From Streptomyces termitum (GTDB lineage: Bacteria > Actinomycetota > Actinomycetes > Streptomycetales > Streptomycetaceae), in contig NZ_BMUL01000002.1 in assembly GCF_014650175.1 (NCBI RefSeq), forward strand, positions 67,150 through 131,149: DNA of 64,000 nt. The letters run 5' to 3'. The position numbers were made by a program, and so were the translations under genes. The notes beneath the pieces were generated by a model, which was not told the DNA's origin, did no database searches, and was given only the letters and a program-made list of their open reading frames with translations. This document shows positions 50,289 to 59,551 of the stretch, piece by piece. Positions within the stretch are counted from its first letter, which is position 1. Every line of letters starts with the position of its first letter.

Positions 50289-50332
50289 AAAAAGCCCGCG
50301 TCCGCAGGTGAATCCTTCCTGCGGACACGGGC
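50289..50332 (-). terminator. Terminator of the CAU tRNA gene
   Basis: A 15-bp stem with one mismatch (50294-50308 with 50318-50332) and 9-base loop is followed on the minus strand by five U residues (plus-strand AAAAA at 50289-50293): a classic intrinsic terminator just past the tRNA 3' end. Confidence 0.9.
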
Positions 50333-50334
50333 AG

Positions 50335-50411
50335 TGGTGGGGCGGGTGGGACTCGAACCCACGGCCGACGGATTATGAGTCCGCTGCTCTAACCGGCTGA
50401 GCTACCGCCCC
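50335..50411 (-). tRNA. tRNA with CAU anticodon (Met elongator or Ile2)
   Basis: A full cloverleaf: 7-bp acceptor (GGGGCGG/CCGCCCC), anticodon loop CTCATAA, T stem GTGGG/CCCAC with loop TTCGAGT, discriminator A, and an encoded CCA (50337-50335). It has a 4-bp D stem with AGCCGGTTA loop, so it is not the initiator type (acceptor position 1 pairs). Elongator Met and the lysidine-modified Ile2 share this anticodon and cannot be separated by eye. Confidence 0.93.
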
Positions 50412-50424
50412 CGACGCTGACGCC

Positions 50425-50440
50425 GCGTACACGTGTACGC
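50425..50440. repeat. 16-bp perfect palindrome in the tRNA leader
   Basis: GCGTACACGTGTACGC lies 14 bases upstream of the mature tRNA 5' end. In the minus-strand transcript it could form a hairpin near the processing site. The rest of 50412-50542 shows only a weak -10-like TATGCT near 50458-50453. Confidence 0.7.
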
Positions 50441-50542
50441 GCCGTCTGCCGCAGCATAGCCGCTCATACGATCTCTTGCCTCGGATGATCGACGCTGCTC
50501 GACCAGGAAGACTTCGGCCGGAAGCGGATGGTTCCCCGGAAC

Positions 50543-50574
50543 GCGAAAAAGGACCCGGAAGGGTCCTTTTTCGC
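50543..50574 (-). terminator. Terminator of the tRNA-Asn pair
   Basis: A perfect 14-bp stem (50543-50556 with 50561-50574) with a GGAA tetraloop and symmetrical A5/T5 tracts, five bases past the downstream tRNA-Asn gene. Works in both directions. Confidence 0.92.
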
Positions 50575-50578
50575 TCTG

Positions 50579-50651
50579 CTCCCCCGACTGGACTCGAACC
50601 AGTAACCCTCCGGTTAACAGCCGAATGCTCTGCCAATTGAGCTACAGGGGA
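50579..50651 (-). tRNA. tRNA-Asn (GTT), downstream copy
   Basis: 73 bases, acceptor TCCCCTG/CGGGGGA, anticodon loop CTGTTAA, T loop TTCGAGT, discriminator G; CCA not encoded. Anticodon stem is TTCGG/CCGGA, differing from the neighbouring copy by paired changes. Confidence 0.95.
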
Positions 50652-50656
50652 TCGCG

Positions 50657-50729
50657 CTCCCCCGACTGGACTCGAACCAGTAACCTGCCGGTTAACAGCC
50701 GGCTGCTCTGCCAATTGAGCTACAGGGGA
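50657..50729 (-). tRNA. tRNA-Asn (GTT), upstream copy
   Basis: 73 bases with the same acceptor, D and T arms as the copy at 50579, five bases apart, so both are processed from one transcript. Anticodon stem is GCCGG/CCGGC. CCA is not encoded. A short GCCCGGG hairpin (50755-50772) lies in the leader. Confidence 0.95.
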
Positions 50730-50864
50730 TTGCTGCGTTGCACCGAACGGTCCTGCCCGGGGGTTCCCGGGCGGCGGGCGCTCGCTGCGAGACATACATT
50801 AGCGCAAGCAGGGGGGTGCTCCGCCAATCGGTATCCCCAGGACCCTTGAGGGAAGGATCGCAGC

Positions 50865-51179
50865 GTGCGGTACAAGCTGACGTTCGCCGCGGGTCTCGCG
50901 CTCGGTTACGTGATCGGTACGCGCGCCGGGCGCGAGCGCTACGAGCGGATGAAGACGGCGGCCCGCGACCTCGCCCGGAACCCGGCCGTGCGCAACGCCG
51001 CCGAGTCCGCCGCCCAGACCGGCCGGCAGTTCGCCGGGAAGGCCGCGCACGCCGTGGGCGACAAGGTGGGCGACCGGCTGCCGTCGTCCGTGACCGACCG
51101 GGTGTCCGCCCTGCGCGGACGCGCCCACGCCAACGGGCAGGTCACCGAGGACGACGACTGGGGCACCAGCAACACCTGA
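50865..51179 (+). CDS. YtxH-like small membrane-associated protein
   Basis: A 104-residue protein. An N-terminal hydrophobic stretch (LTFAAGLALGYVIGTRAGRERYERM) with the YtxH-type GYVIGTRAGRERYE signature anchors it to the membrane, followed by an Ala-rich amphipathic helix. GTG at 50865 has GGAAGG eight bases upstream. YtxH proteins of this sort are general-stress proteins in Bacillus; in actinobacteria their role is unknown. The 135 bases before it carry the tRNA-Asn promoter region on the other strand. Confidence 0.78.
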   Translation: MRYKLTFAAGLALGYVIGTRAGRERYERMKTAARDLARNPAVRNAAESAAQTGRQFAGKAAHAVGDKVGDRLPSSVTDRVSALRGRAHANGQVTEDDDWGTSNT

Positions 51180-51215
51180 CCCGCGAACGCCCGGCGTGCG
51201 GCAGAATCGGGTGTC

Positions 51216-52652
51216 ATGGGGATAGTCGCGGGACTCGACAGTTCTTCGGACGCCACGCGCATCGTGGTCTGTGACACGGACACCGGCGCGGTACTGCGGC
51301 AGGGCCATGCCCCGCACCCGGTCGATCCGAAGACCGCGGACATCGATCCGCAGACCTGGCTGCTCTCGCTCGGGGAGGCCGCCACCGGCGGGCTCCTCGA
51401 AGGCGTGGAGGCCATCGGCGTCGCCGCGCAGGCGCACGGCGTGGTGCCGCTCGACGCGCAGGGCGGCCTGGTCCGGCCCGCGCTGGTCGGCAACGACAAG
51501 CGGGCCCAGGTCGCGGCCGCCGACCTGATCGAGGCGCTCGGCGGGCGGGAGGCGTGGGCCGAGGCCGTCGGCACCGTCCCGCAGTCCGGCCTCCCGGTCG
51601 CGAAGCTGCGCTGGCTGGCCCGTACCGAACCCGAGCACGCCCGGCGGGTGGCCGCCGTCCTCCAGCCGCACGACTGGCTGGTCTGGCAGCTGCTCGGCCG
51701 GCCGACCCGCCGCACCACCGACCGGGGCGCCGCCTCCGGCACCGGCTACTGGTCCGCCCGCACCGGCACCTACCGCCCCGACCTGGTCGAACTGGCCCTG
51801 GGCCACCAGGTCGCGCTGCCCGAGGTGCTCGGTCCCGCCGAGCCCGCCGGGACCACCCCGGAGGGGCTGCTGATCTCGGCCGGCACCGGCGAGACCATGG
51901 CCGCCGCCTTCGGCCTCGGCCTGGGGCCGGGCGACGCGGTCGTCTCGCTCGGCGCCTCCGGTTCGGTGATGGCCGTCCACCACGAGGCGCTCACCGAGCC
52001 GGGCGGCGCGATCACCTCGTACGCCGACGCCACCGGACGGCACCTGCCGGTCGTCTCCGTGACCAACGCGGTGCGGACGCTGCGCGGCACCGCCGAGATG
52101 CTCGGACTGCCCTCCCTGGAGGAGCTGTCCGCCCTCGCCCTGAAGTCCACCCCGGGCGCGTCCGGGCTCGTGCTGCTGCCCTACCTGGAGGGCGAGCGGG
52201 TGCCGAACCTGCCGCACGCCGCCGGCACCCTGAGCGGGCTGCGCCGCGAGTCGATGAAGCCCGAGCACCTGGCGCGGGCCGCCTTCGAGGGCATGCTCTG
52301 CGGGCTCGCCGATGCGCTGGACGTGGTGCGCGGCCGGGGCGTCGAGGTGCGGCGGATCTTCCTGCTCGGCGCGGCCGGCGCGCTGGCCGCCGTGCAGGCG
52401 CTGGCCCCGGCGGTCTTCGGCACGCAGGTCGTCGTCCCCCAGCCGGCCGACTACGCGGCGCTCGGCGCCGCCCGGCAGGCGGCCTGGGCGCTGGGCGCGG
52501 CGCGCGGCACCCTGTCGCCGTCGGCTCCCCCGGCCTGGCAGGGGGCCGCCGCCCAGATCCTGGAGCCGGGCGAGGAGCTGGCGGCGGGCCGGGCGGTGCG
52601 CCAGCAGTACGCGGCGACCCGGGACCAGCTCCACCCGGGGGCCTTCGCCTGA
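51216..52652 (+). CDS. FGGY-family carbohydrate kinase (xylulokinase-like)
   Basis: A 478-residue sugar kinase of the FGGY family with two actin-like domains. The N-terminal phosphate loop is GLDSSSDATRIVV, the sugar-contact block AAQAHGVVPLD matches the xylulokinase AGQMHG region, with DRGAASGTGYW and GASGSV (ATP site) following. The C-terminal adenosine motif IFLLGAAGALAAVQAL is a variant of the GGGA pattern. No sugar transporter or isomerase is next to it, so the sugar is uncertain; D-xylulose is the default guess. Confidence 0.83.
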   Translation: MGIVAGLDSSSDATRIVVCDTDTGAVLRQGHAPHPVDPKTADIDPQTWLLSLGEAATGGLLEGVEAIGVAAQAHGVVPLDAQGGLVRPALVGNDKRAQVAAADLIEALGGREAWAEAVGTVPQSGLPVAKLRWLARTEPEHARRVAAVLQPHDWLVWQLLGRPTRRTTDRGAASGTGYWSARTGTYRPDLVELALGHQVALPEVLGPAEPAGTTPEGLLISAGTGETMAAAFGLGLGPGDAVVSLGASGSVMAVHHEALTEPGGAITSYADATGRHLPVVSVTNAVRTLRGTAEMLGLPSLEELSALALKSTPGASGLVLLPYLEGERVPNLPHAAGTLSGLRRESMKPEHLARAAFEGMLCGLADALDVVRGRGVEVRRIFLLGAAGALAAVQALAPAVFGTQVVVPQPADYAALGAARQAAWALGAARGTLSPSAPPAWQGAAAQILEPGEELAAGRAVRQQYAATRDQLHPGAFA

Positions 52653-52772
52653 GGGGCGGAACCGTCTCCGGCGGAACCCGCCGGGGACGGTTCGTAAAGT
52701 CTTGCCCAGGGCTCGGCCGGACGCCCCAAACTCAGTCGTAACGGCGCGGGCCCTCGGGCGATAGTGGGAATC

Positions 52773-54506
52773 GTGCTCATAAGACTTCTCCGAACCCACC
52801 TGCGGCCCTATCGAAAACCCATCGCCCTGCTCGTCCTGCTCCAGTTCCTGGCGACCTGCGCGAGCCTCTACCTGCCGACCCTGAACGCGGACATCATCGA
52901 CGACGGCGTCGTCGAGGGGGACACCGGCTACATCCTGCGGTTCGGCGCGCTGATGATCGGCGTCTCCGTGGTGCAGGTGCTCTGCAACATCGGCGCCGTG
53001 TACTACGGCGCGCGGACCGCCTCGGCGGTCGGCCGGGACGTGCGCGGCGCCGTCTACGACCGGGTGCAGTCCTTCTCCGCCCGCGAGCTGGGGCAGTTCG
53101 GCGCGCCCTCGCTGATCACCCGGACCACCAACGACGTACAGCAGGTCCAGATGCTGGTCCTGATGGCGTTCACCCTGATGGTCTCCGCGCCCATCATGTG
53201 TGTCGGCGGCATCGTGATGGCCCTCGGCCAGGACGTGCCGCTGTCGGGCGTGCTGCTCGCGGTGGTGCCGGTGCTCGGCATCGCGGTCTCGCTGATCGTC
53301 CGGCGGATGCGGCCCCTCTTCCGGACCATGCAGGAGCGGCTGGACACGGTGAACCGGGTGCTGCGCGAGCAGATCACCGGCAACCGCGTGATCCGGGCCT
53401 TCGTGAAGGACGGGTACGAGGAGGAGCGCTTCCGGGGTGCCAACGGCGAGCTGACCGACGTGTCGGTGGCGACCGGCCGGCTGATGGCGCTGATGTTCCC
53501 GACCGTGATGACGGTGGTGAACGTCTCCAGCGTGGCCGTGGTCTGGTTCGGCGCGCACCGCATCGACAGCGGCGGGATGGAGATCGGCGCGCTGACCGCC
53601 TTCCTGGCCTATCTGATGCAGATCGTGATGTCGGTGATGATGGCCACCTTCATGTTCATGATGGTGCCCCGGGCCGAGGTCTGCGCCGAGCGCATCGAGG
53701 AGGTCCTGGGGACCTCGTCGAGCGTGGTGCCGCCCGCGGAGCCGGTGACCTCGCTGGACCGGCGCGGCCATCTGGAGGTCAGGGGCGCGGACTTCCGCTA
53801 CCCGGGTGCCGAGGAGTCGGTGCTGCGCGAGGTGGAGCTGGTGGCGCGGCCGGGCGAGACCACCGCGATCATCGGCTCGACCGGCAGCGGCAAGTCGACG
53901 CTGCTCGGCCTGGTGCCCCGGCTGTTCGACGTGACCGGCGGCGAGGTCCTCGTCGACGGGGTGGACGTGCGGACGCTGGACCCGGCGCTGATGGCCCGGA
54001 CGGTGGGGCTCGTCCCGCAGAAGCCGTACCTCTTCTCGGGGACGATCGCCTCGAACCTGCGGTACGGGAAGCCGGACGCGAGCGACGAGGAGTTGTGGCA
54101 CGCCCTGGAGGTGGCCCAGGCCGCCGACTTCGTACGGAAGCTGGAGCACGGTCTGGAGGCGCCCGTCGCCCAGGGCGGCACCAATGTGTCCGGCGGCCAG
54201 CGGCAGCGGCTCGCGATCGCGCGGACGCTGGTGCAGCGGCCGGAGATCTACCTCTTCGACGACTCCTTCTCGGCGCTCGACTACGAGACGGACGCCCGGC
54301 TGCGGGCCGCGCTCTCCGAGGAGACCTCGGACTCCACCGTGGTGATCGTCGCCCAGCGGGTGTCGACCATCCGGGACGCCGACCGGATCGTGGTCCTGGA
54401 CGAGGGCCGGGTCGTCGGCACCGGACGGCACCACGAGCTGATGGCGGAGAACGAGACGTACCGGGAGATCGTGCTCTCCCAGCTGACCGAGGCGGAGGCA
54501 GCCTGA
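52773..54506 (+). CDS. ABC exporter half-transporter with degenerate ATP site
   Basis: A 577-residue membrane-ATPase fusion: six helices (1-310) then a nucleotide-binding domain. Walker A is GSTGSGKST, the signature is NVSGGQRQR, Walker B is IYLFDDSFSALD with Asp instead of the catalytic Glu, and the switch His is Gln (IVAQRVSTIRD). This is the degenerate subunit of heterodimeric TM287/288-type exporters. GTG at 52773 matches the family start LIRLLRTHLRPYRKPIALL; GTG at 52764 is also possible. Its TGA overlaps the ATG of the consensus subunit (TGATG). Confidence 0.93.
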   Translation: MLIRLLRTHLRPYRKPIALLVLLQFLATCASLYLPTLNADIIDDGVVEGDTGYILRFGALMIGVSVVQVLCNIGAVYYGARTASAVGRDVRGAVYDRVQSFSARELGQFGAPSLITRTTNDVQQVQMLVLMAFTLMVSAPIMCVGGIVMALGQDVPLSGVLLAVVPVLGIAVSLIVRRMRPLFRTMQERLDTVNRVLREQITGNRVIRAFVKDGYEEERFRGANGELTDVSVATGRLMALMFPTVMTVVNVSSVAVVWFGAHRIDSGGMEIGALTAFLAYLMQIVMSVMMATFMFMMVPRAEVCAERIEEVLGTSSSVVPPAEPVTSLDRRGHLEVRGADFRYPGAEESVLREVELVARPGETTAIIGSTGSGKSTLLGLVPRLFDVTGGEVLVDGVDVRTLDPALMARTVGLVPQKPYLFSGTIASNLRYGKPDASDEELWHALEVAQAADFVRKLEHGLEAPVAQGGTNVSGGQRQRLAIARTLVQRPEIYLFDDSFSALDYETDARLRAALSEETSDSTVVIVAQRVSTIRDADRIVVLDEGRVVGTGRHHELMAENETYREIVLSQLTEAEAA

Positions 54507-56434
54507 TGGCCGGTCCTGGCGGACGCATGATGGCCGGGGGCGCCCCGGGTGAGCGGTCGATGGACTTCAAGGGGTCGTCGAAGCGGCTGCTGCGGCAGCT
54601 CGCGCCGGAGCGCACCGGGCTCTGGGTGATGCTGCTCGCCGGCGTGCTGTCGGTGGCGGCCTCGGTGGTCGGCCCGAAGATCCTGGGCCGGGCGACGGAC
54701 CTGATCTTCGCGGGCGTGGTCGGGCGGCGGCTGCCCGAGGGGGTGACGAAGGACCAGGCGCTGGCGAAGCTGCGCGCGGACGGCGAGGGCGGCATGGCCG
54801 ACATGCTGTCCGGGGTCGACTTCACGCCCGGTCACGGCATCGACTTCGGCGCGGTCGGCGAGGTGCTGCTGATCGCGCTCGGCGTGTACGTGGCGGCGGG
54901 GCTGCTGATGCTGGTCTCCACCCGCATGTCGATCATGGTGATCAACCGGACGGTCTTCCGGATGCGGGAGGACGTCCAGACGAAGCTGGCGCGGCTGCCG
55001 CTGTCGTACTTCGACCGGGCGAAGCGCGGCGAGGTGCTGTCGCGGGCGACCAACGACATCGACAACATCTCGCAGACGCTCCAGCAGTCGATGGGCCAGC
55101 TGGTCAACTCGCTGCTGACGATCGTCGGCGTGCTGGCGATGATGTTCTGGATCTCGCCGCTGCTGGCGCTCGTCGCGCTGGTGACGGTGCCGGTGTCGGT
55201 GGTGGTCGCGGCGAAGATCGGCAAGCGCTCGCAGCCGCACTTCGTGCAGCAGTGGAAGTCGACGGGCGCGCTCAACGCGCACGTGGAGGAGATGTACACC
55301 GGGCACACCCTGGTGAAGGTCTTCGGCCGGCAGGACGAGGCCGCCGAGGGCTTCCGCGAGCAGAACGAGGCGCTGTACCAGGCCGGTTTCAAGGCCCAGT
55401 TCAACAGCGGCATGATGCAGCCGGTGATGTTCTTCGTCTCGAACATCAACTACGTGCTGGTCGCGGTCGTCGGCGGGCTGCGGGTGGCGAGCGGTTCGCT
55501 CTCCATCGGTGACGTGCAGGCGTTCATCCAGTACTCGCGCCAGTTCTCGATGCCGCTGACGCAGGTGGCGTCGATGGCGAACCTGGTGCAGTCGGGCGTG
55601 GCCTCGGCGGAGCGGATCTTCGAGCTGCTCGACGCCGAGGAGCAGGAGCCGGACGCGCCGGTCTCCGGGCGGAAGCGGGACTTCAAGGGGAAGGTGGCCC
55701 TGGAGCACGTCTCGTTCCGCTACGAGGCCGACAAGCCGCTCATCGAGGACCTGTCGCTCACCGTGGAGCCGGGCCAGACGGTCGCGATCGTCGGTCCGAC
55801 CGGGGCGGGCAAGACGACGCTGGTCAACCTCCTCATGCGGTTCTACGAGGTGACGGGCGGCCGGATCACGCTGGACGGGACGGACGTCGCGTCGATGCCC
55901 CGGGAGGAGCTGCGGGCCGGGATCGGCATGGTCCTCCAGGACACCTGGCTGTTCGGCGGGACGATCGCGGAGAACATCGCGTACGGCGCGACCCGCGAGG
56001 TGAGCCGGGCGGAGATCGAGGAGGCCGCGCGGGCGGCGCACGCGGACCGCTTCGTGCGCACCCTGCCCGAGGGGTACGACACGGTCATCGACGACGACGG
56101 GGCGGGGGTCAGCGCGGGCGAGAAGCAGCTGATCACCATCGCGCGGGCGTTCCTGTCCGACCCGGTGATCCTGGTCCTCGACGAGGCGACGAGTTCGGTG
56201 GACACCCGGACCGAGGTGCTGATCCAGAAGGCGATGGCCCGGCTGGCCCAGGGCCGTACCTCCTTCGTGATCGCGCACCGGCTCTCCACCATCCGGGACG
56301 CGGACGTGATCCTGGTGATGGAGAACGGCTCGATCGTGGAGCAGGGCACGCACGAGGAGCTGCTCGTCTCGGGCGGTGCCTACGCGCGGCTGTACGCGGC
56401 GCAGTTCGCGGAGGCGGTCGCCGAGGTCGACTGA
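54506..56434 (+). CDS. ABC exporter half-transporter with consensus ATP site
   Basis: A 642-residue partner of the preceding gene. A 35-residue polar N-terminus precedes six helices; a loop of about 60 residues between helices 1 and 2 (KDQALAKLRADGEGGMADMLSG) is an external insertion. The ATPase has Walker A GPTGAGKTT, signature GVSAGEKQL (an atypical SAGEK in place of SGGQ), Walker B ILVLDEATSSVD with the catalytic Glu, and switch His in FVIAHRLSTIRD. The two half-transporters are translationally coupled. The cargo, perhaps a drug or lipid, is unknown. Confidence 0.93.
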   Translation: MAGPGGRMMAGGAPGERSMDFKGSSKRLLRQLAPERTGLWVMLLAGVLSVAASVVGPKILGRATDLIFAGVVGRRLPEGVTKDQALAKLRADGEGGMADMLSGVDFTPGHGIDFGAVGEVLLIALGVYVAAGLLMLVSTRMSIMVINRTVFRMREDVQTKLARLPLSYFDRAKRGEVLSRATNDIDNISQTLQQSMGQLVNSLLTIVGVLAMMFWISPLLALVALVTVPVSVVVAAKIGKRSQPHFVQQWKSTGALNAHVEEMYTGHTLVKVFGRQDEAAEGFREQNEALYQAGFKAQFNSGMMQPVMFFVSNINYVLVAVVGGLRVASGSLSIGDVQAFIQYSRQFSMPLTQVASMANLVQSGVASAERIFELLDAEEQEPDAPVSGRKRDFKGKVALEHVSFRYEADKPLIEDLSLTVEPGQTVAIVGPTGAGKTTLVNLLMRFYEVTGGRITLDGTDVASMPREELRAGIGMVLQDTWLFGGTIAENIAYGATREVSRAEIEEAARAAHADRFVRTLPEGYDTVIDDDGAGVSAGEKQLITIARAFLSDPVILVLDEATSSVDTRTEVLIQKAMARLAQGRTSFVIAHRLSTIRDADVILVMENGSIVEQGTHEELLVSGGAYARLYAAQFAEAVAEVD

Positions 56435-56451
56435 CCCGGCGGTCGCCGTAC

Positions 56452-56490
56452 GGACGGCCCGTGTCGCACCCGGTGCGGCACGGGCCGTCC
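56452..56490. terminator. Terminator between ABC exporter and hrdA
   Basis: A 12-bp outer stem (56452-56463 with 56479-56490) encloses a second 5-bp stem (CGCAC/GTGCG). It ends right at the hrdA stop codon between convergent genes. Confidence 0.8.
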
Positions 56491-57522
56491 TCAGTCGAGG
56501 TAGCCGCGCAGCTGGTCGGCGTAGGCGTGGTGACGGAGCTTGCCCAGGGTCTTCGACTCGATCTGGCGGATGCGTTCGCGCGTCACCCCGAAGATCTGCC
56601 CTATCTCCTCCAGGGTGCGGGGCCGGCCGTCCGCGAGGCCGTAGCGGAGCTGGACGACCTTGCGCTCCCGCTCGTTCAGGGTGGACAGGACGTCCTCCAG
56701 GTGCCGGCGGAGCAGCAGGAAGGCGGCGGACTCGACGGGCGAGGCGGCGTCGCCGTCCTCGATGAGGTCGCCGAGGGCCACGTCGTCCTCCTCGCCGACC
56801 GGGGTGTGCAGCGAGACCGGCTCCTGGGCGAGCCGCAGCACCTCGCCGACGCGCTCCGGGGCGAGGTCCAGGTGGATGGCGACCTCCTCGGCGGTGGGCT
56901 CCCTCCCCCACTCCTGGAGCAGTCCGCGCTGGACCCGGACGACCCGGTTGATCAGCTCGACGACGTGGACCGGGACCCGGATGGTGCGGGCCTGGTCGGC
57001 CAGGGCCCGGGACATCGCCTGGCGGATCCACCAGGTGGCGTAGGTGGAGAACTTGTAGCCCCGCGCGTAGTCGAACTTCTCGACGGCCCTGATCAGGCCG
57101 AGGTTGCCCTCCTGGACGAGGTCGAGCATGGTCAGGCCCCGGCCGACGTACCGCTTGGCGATCGAGACGACGAGCCGGAGGTTGGCCTCGATCAGCTTCC
57201 GCTTGGCGATCCGGCCGAGCACCACGAGCCGGTCGAGGTCGTACGCCAGCCGGGAGTCGAGGTCGGGGGTGAGGGCCAGCTTCTCCTCCGCGAAGAGGCC
57301 GGCCTCGACGCGGCGGGCCAGCTCGACCTCCTCCTCGGCGGTGAGCAGCGGGATGCGGCCGATCTCGCGGAGGTACTGGCGGAAGAGGTCGGCGGAGGCA
57401 CCGCCCCCGAAGTCGCCGGTGCGGCGGCGCTGGGCCGGCACCTCGGGCGCCCCGGACGCCCCGGCCTCCGGAGGGAGTCCGTCCCGCTCGTCCGGTTCGG
57501 TGGTCTGGATCTCGGTCTGCAC
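56491..57522 (-). CDS. hrdA: Group 2 RNA polymerase sigma factor, HrdA-like
   Basis: A 343-residue sigma-70 factor. Region 1.2 ([27 protein letters not shown]), region 2 with [43 protein letters not shown] (here the [15 protein letters not shown] part is diagnostic) and [14 protein letters not shown], region 3, and region 4.2 [19 protein letters not shown] are complete. The long region 1.1 of the principal factor HrdB is absent, so it is a group 2 factor. Its place beside dnaG and the ABC genes matches hrdA of S. coelicolor as I recall it. GTG at 57522 has GGAGGT eight bases upstream. Confidence 0.85.
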   Translation of the reverse strand: MQTEIQTTEPDERDGLPPEAGASGAPEVPAQRRRTGDFGGGASADLFRQYLREIGRIPLLTAEEEVELARRVEAGLFAEEKLALTPDLDSRLAYDLDRLVVLGRIAKRKLIEANLRLVVSIAKRYVGRGLTMLDLVQEGNLGLIRAVEKFDYARGYKFSTYATWWIRQAMSRALADQARTIRVPVHVVELINRVVRVQRGLLQEWGREPTAEEVAIHLDLAPERVGEVLRLAQEPVSLHTPVGEEDDVALGDLIEDGDAASPVESAAFLLLRRHLEDVLSTLNERERKVVQLRYGLADGRPRTLEEIGQIFGVTRERIRQIESKTLGKLRHHAYADQLRGYLD

Positions 57523-57650
57523 GACGGGCGACCTCCAGGAGGGGCGGAAGGGCTCCGTCACCCAGTGTGGGGTACGACACATCGGCGCACGAGGGGCGTG
57601 CGGTGACTTTCTGGTTCCGCCCGGTGACGGGCGGGGCGGCCCGGCCGGGG

Positions 57651-59534
57651 TCAGAGGGCGGCGGCGCCGTGCGACTGGAGGGCCACCTTGTACTGCTGGA
57701 GGACGTACAGCTCCTGCGATGCGGCGGTCACCTGGTCCGGGTGGGTGTGTCCCAGCCGCTTCAGCGCGGCGTTGAGCTGGTCGATGCGGCGGTCCACCGC
57801 GCGCAGCCGGACCGCGACGAGCTGCGTGGCCGCGTAGACCTCGTCCACGCCCTTGGCCACGAAGATCGCTTCGACGACGAGCTCCCGCACGAGGGCGCGG
57901 ACCGTGTCGTCGGGCGCGGCTTCGAGGACGGCGTCCACGTAGTCGGCGGGGGCGCCGTCGGCGCCGCCGGCGTCCTGGATGCACTGGCGGACGGCGGCGT
58001 AGGGCGGTGCGGTGAACTCGTCCACCCCGTACGCGTCGAAGAAGGGGGAGACCAGTTCGGGCTGCTGGAGCGCCAGCTTCAGGAGTTCGCGCTCGGTGCG
58101 GTGGGCGGGGCTGCGCAGGTTGAGCGCGGGTCCGGCGACGGCCTCGGGGGCCCGCACGTCGTCGTAGGTGCGCTGCCGGACGGGCCGCGGGGCGTCCCCC
58201 TTGCCGCGCTGCCACTGGGAGATCTGGCTGACCCGCCGCACGACGAACTGGTCCTCCATGATGCCGAGCAGCCCCGCGAGCTTGACCGCGACCCGCTGGC
58301 GCACGGACGGGTCCTTCAGCTTCGCGACGACCGGGGCGGCCTCGTTCAGGGCGGCGGCCTGGCCCGCCGGGGTGTCGAGGTCGTAGCGGTCGACGATCTG
58401 GCGGAGGGCGAACTCGAAGAGGGGGGTGCGGGGCTCGGCCAGTTCGGCGACGGCCCCGTCGCCCTTGGCGAGCCGCAGCTCGCAGGGGTCCATGCCGTCG
58501 GGGGCGATGGCGATGTACGTCTCGGCGGCGAACTTCTGGTCGTCCTCGAAGGCGCGCAGGGCGGCCTTCTGGCCGGCGGCGTCGCCGTCGAAGGTGAAGA
58601 TGACGCGGGCCGAGCCGTTGTCCATCAGGAGCCGGCGCAGGATCTTGATGTGGTCGCCGCCGAAGGCGGTGCCGCAGGTGGCGATGGCGGTGGTGACGCC
58701 GGCCAGGTGGCAGGCCATGACGTCGGTGTAGCCCTCGACGACGACGGCCCGGCTGCTCTTGGCGATCTCCTTCTTGGCGAGGTCGATGCCGTAGAGGACC
58801 TGGGACTTCTTGTAGACCGGCGTCTCGGGGGTGTTGAGGTACTTGGGGCCGTTGTCGTCCTCGCGCAGGCGGCGGGCGCCGAAGCCGACGATCTCGCCGC
58901 CGACGTCCCGGATCGGCCACATCAGGCGGCCCCGGAAACGGTCGATGGGGCCGCGCCGGCCGTCCTGGGAGAGGCCGGAGAGGATCAGCTCCTTGTCGGA
59001 GAAGCCCTTGCCGCGCAGGAAGCGGGTGAGGTGGTCCCAGCCGGCCGGGGAGTAGCCGACGCCGAAGTGGGCGGCGGCGGCCCGGTCGAAGCCGCGCTCG
59101 GCGAGGAACCTGCGGCCGATCTCGGCCTCGGGAGAGTCGAGTTGGCCGGCGTAGTAGTCGGCGGCGAACTTGTGGGCCTCGATCAGGCGGATGCGCTCGC
59201 CGCGCTGGTGGCCGGGGTTGTAGCCGCCCTCCTCGTAGCGGAGGGTGATGCCGGCCTTGGCGGCGAGGCGCTCGACCGTCTCCGAGAAGGAGAGGTGGTC
59301 GATCTTCATCACGAAGGCGATGGTGTCGCCGCCCTCCTGGCAGCCGAAGCAGTGGAAGAGTCCCTTGCTCGGGCTGACCTGGAAGGAGGGCGACTTCTCG
59401 TCGTGGAAGGGGCAGAGCCCCTTGAGGTTCCCGCCGCCGGCGTTGCGGAGCTGGAGGTACTCGGACACCACGGAGTCGATCGGGACCGCGTCCCGGACCG
59501 CCTTCACGTCGTCATCGTTGATCCTGCCTGCCAC
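57651..59534 (-). CDS. dnaG: DNA primase DnaG
   Basis: A 627-residue replicative primase. The zinc-binding domain has [11 protein letters not shown] and the HCFGC pair near residues 40-65. The RNA polymerase core (about 115-360) contains [12 protein letters not shown], the TOPRIM Glu in [11 protein letters not shown] and the metal Asp pair in [13 protein letters not shown]. The C-terminal helicase-binding domain occupies the last 150 residues. GTG at 59534 has no clear ribosome binding site, but the upstream gene ends only 17 bases before, so reinitiation is possible. It lies 128 bases before hrdA on the same strand, in the conserved dgt-dnaG-sigma neighbourhood. Confidence 0.97.
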   Translation of the reverse strand: MAGRINDDDVKAVRDAVPIDSVVSEYLQLRNAGGGNLKGLCPFHDEKSPSFQVSPSKGLFHCFGCQEGGDTIAFVMKIDHLSFSETVERLAAKAGITLRYEEGGYNPGHQRGERIRLIEAHKFAADYYAGQLDSPEAEIGRRFLAERGFDRAAAAHFGVGYSPAGWDHLTRFLRGKGFSDKELILSGLSQDGRRGPIDRFRGRLMWPIRDVGGEIVGFGARRLREDDNGPKYLNTPETPVYKKSQVLYGIDLAKKEIAKSSRAVVVEGYTDVMACHLAGVTTAIATCGTAFGGDHIKILRRLLMDNGSARVIFTFDGDAAGQKAALRAFEDDQKFAAETYIAIAPDGMDPCELRLAKGDGAVAELAEPRTPLFEFALRQIVDRYDLDTPAGQAAALNEAAPVVAKLKDPSVRQRVAVKLAGLLGIMEDQFVVRRVSQISQWQRGKGDAPRPVRQRTYDDVRAPEAVAGPALNLRSPAHRTERELLKLALQQPELVSPFFDAYGVDEFTAPPYAAVRQCIQDAGGADGAPADYVDAVLEAAPDDTVRALVRELVVEAIFVAKGVDEVYAATQLVAVRLRAVDRRIDQLNAALKRLGHTHPDQVTAASQELYVLQQYKVALQSHGAAAL

Positions 59535-59551
59535 GCGGGAAGTCTACGTGG

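Noticed and set aside
50412..50542. Palindrome and AT-rich stretch near tRNA genes as a phage attachment site
   Set aside because: No integrase gene and no duplicated tRNA 3' end occur in the window.
56491..58920. 809-residue frame joining dnaG antiparallel frame to the sigma factor
   Set aside because: The first 400 residues are an out-of-frame reading of dnaG; only the part from GTG 57522 with its ribosome binding site is a gene.
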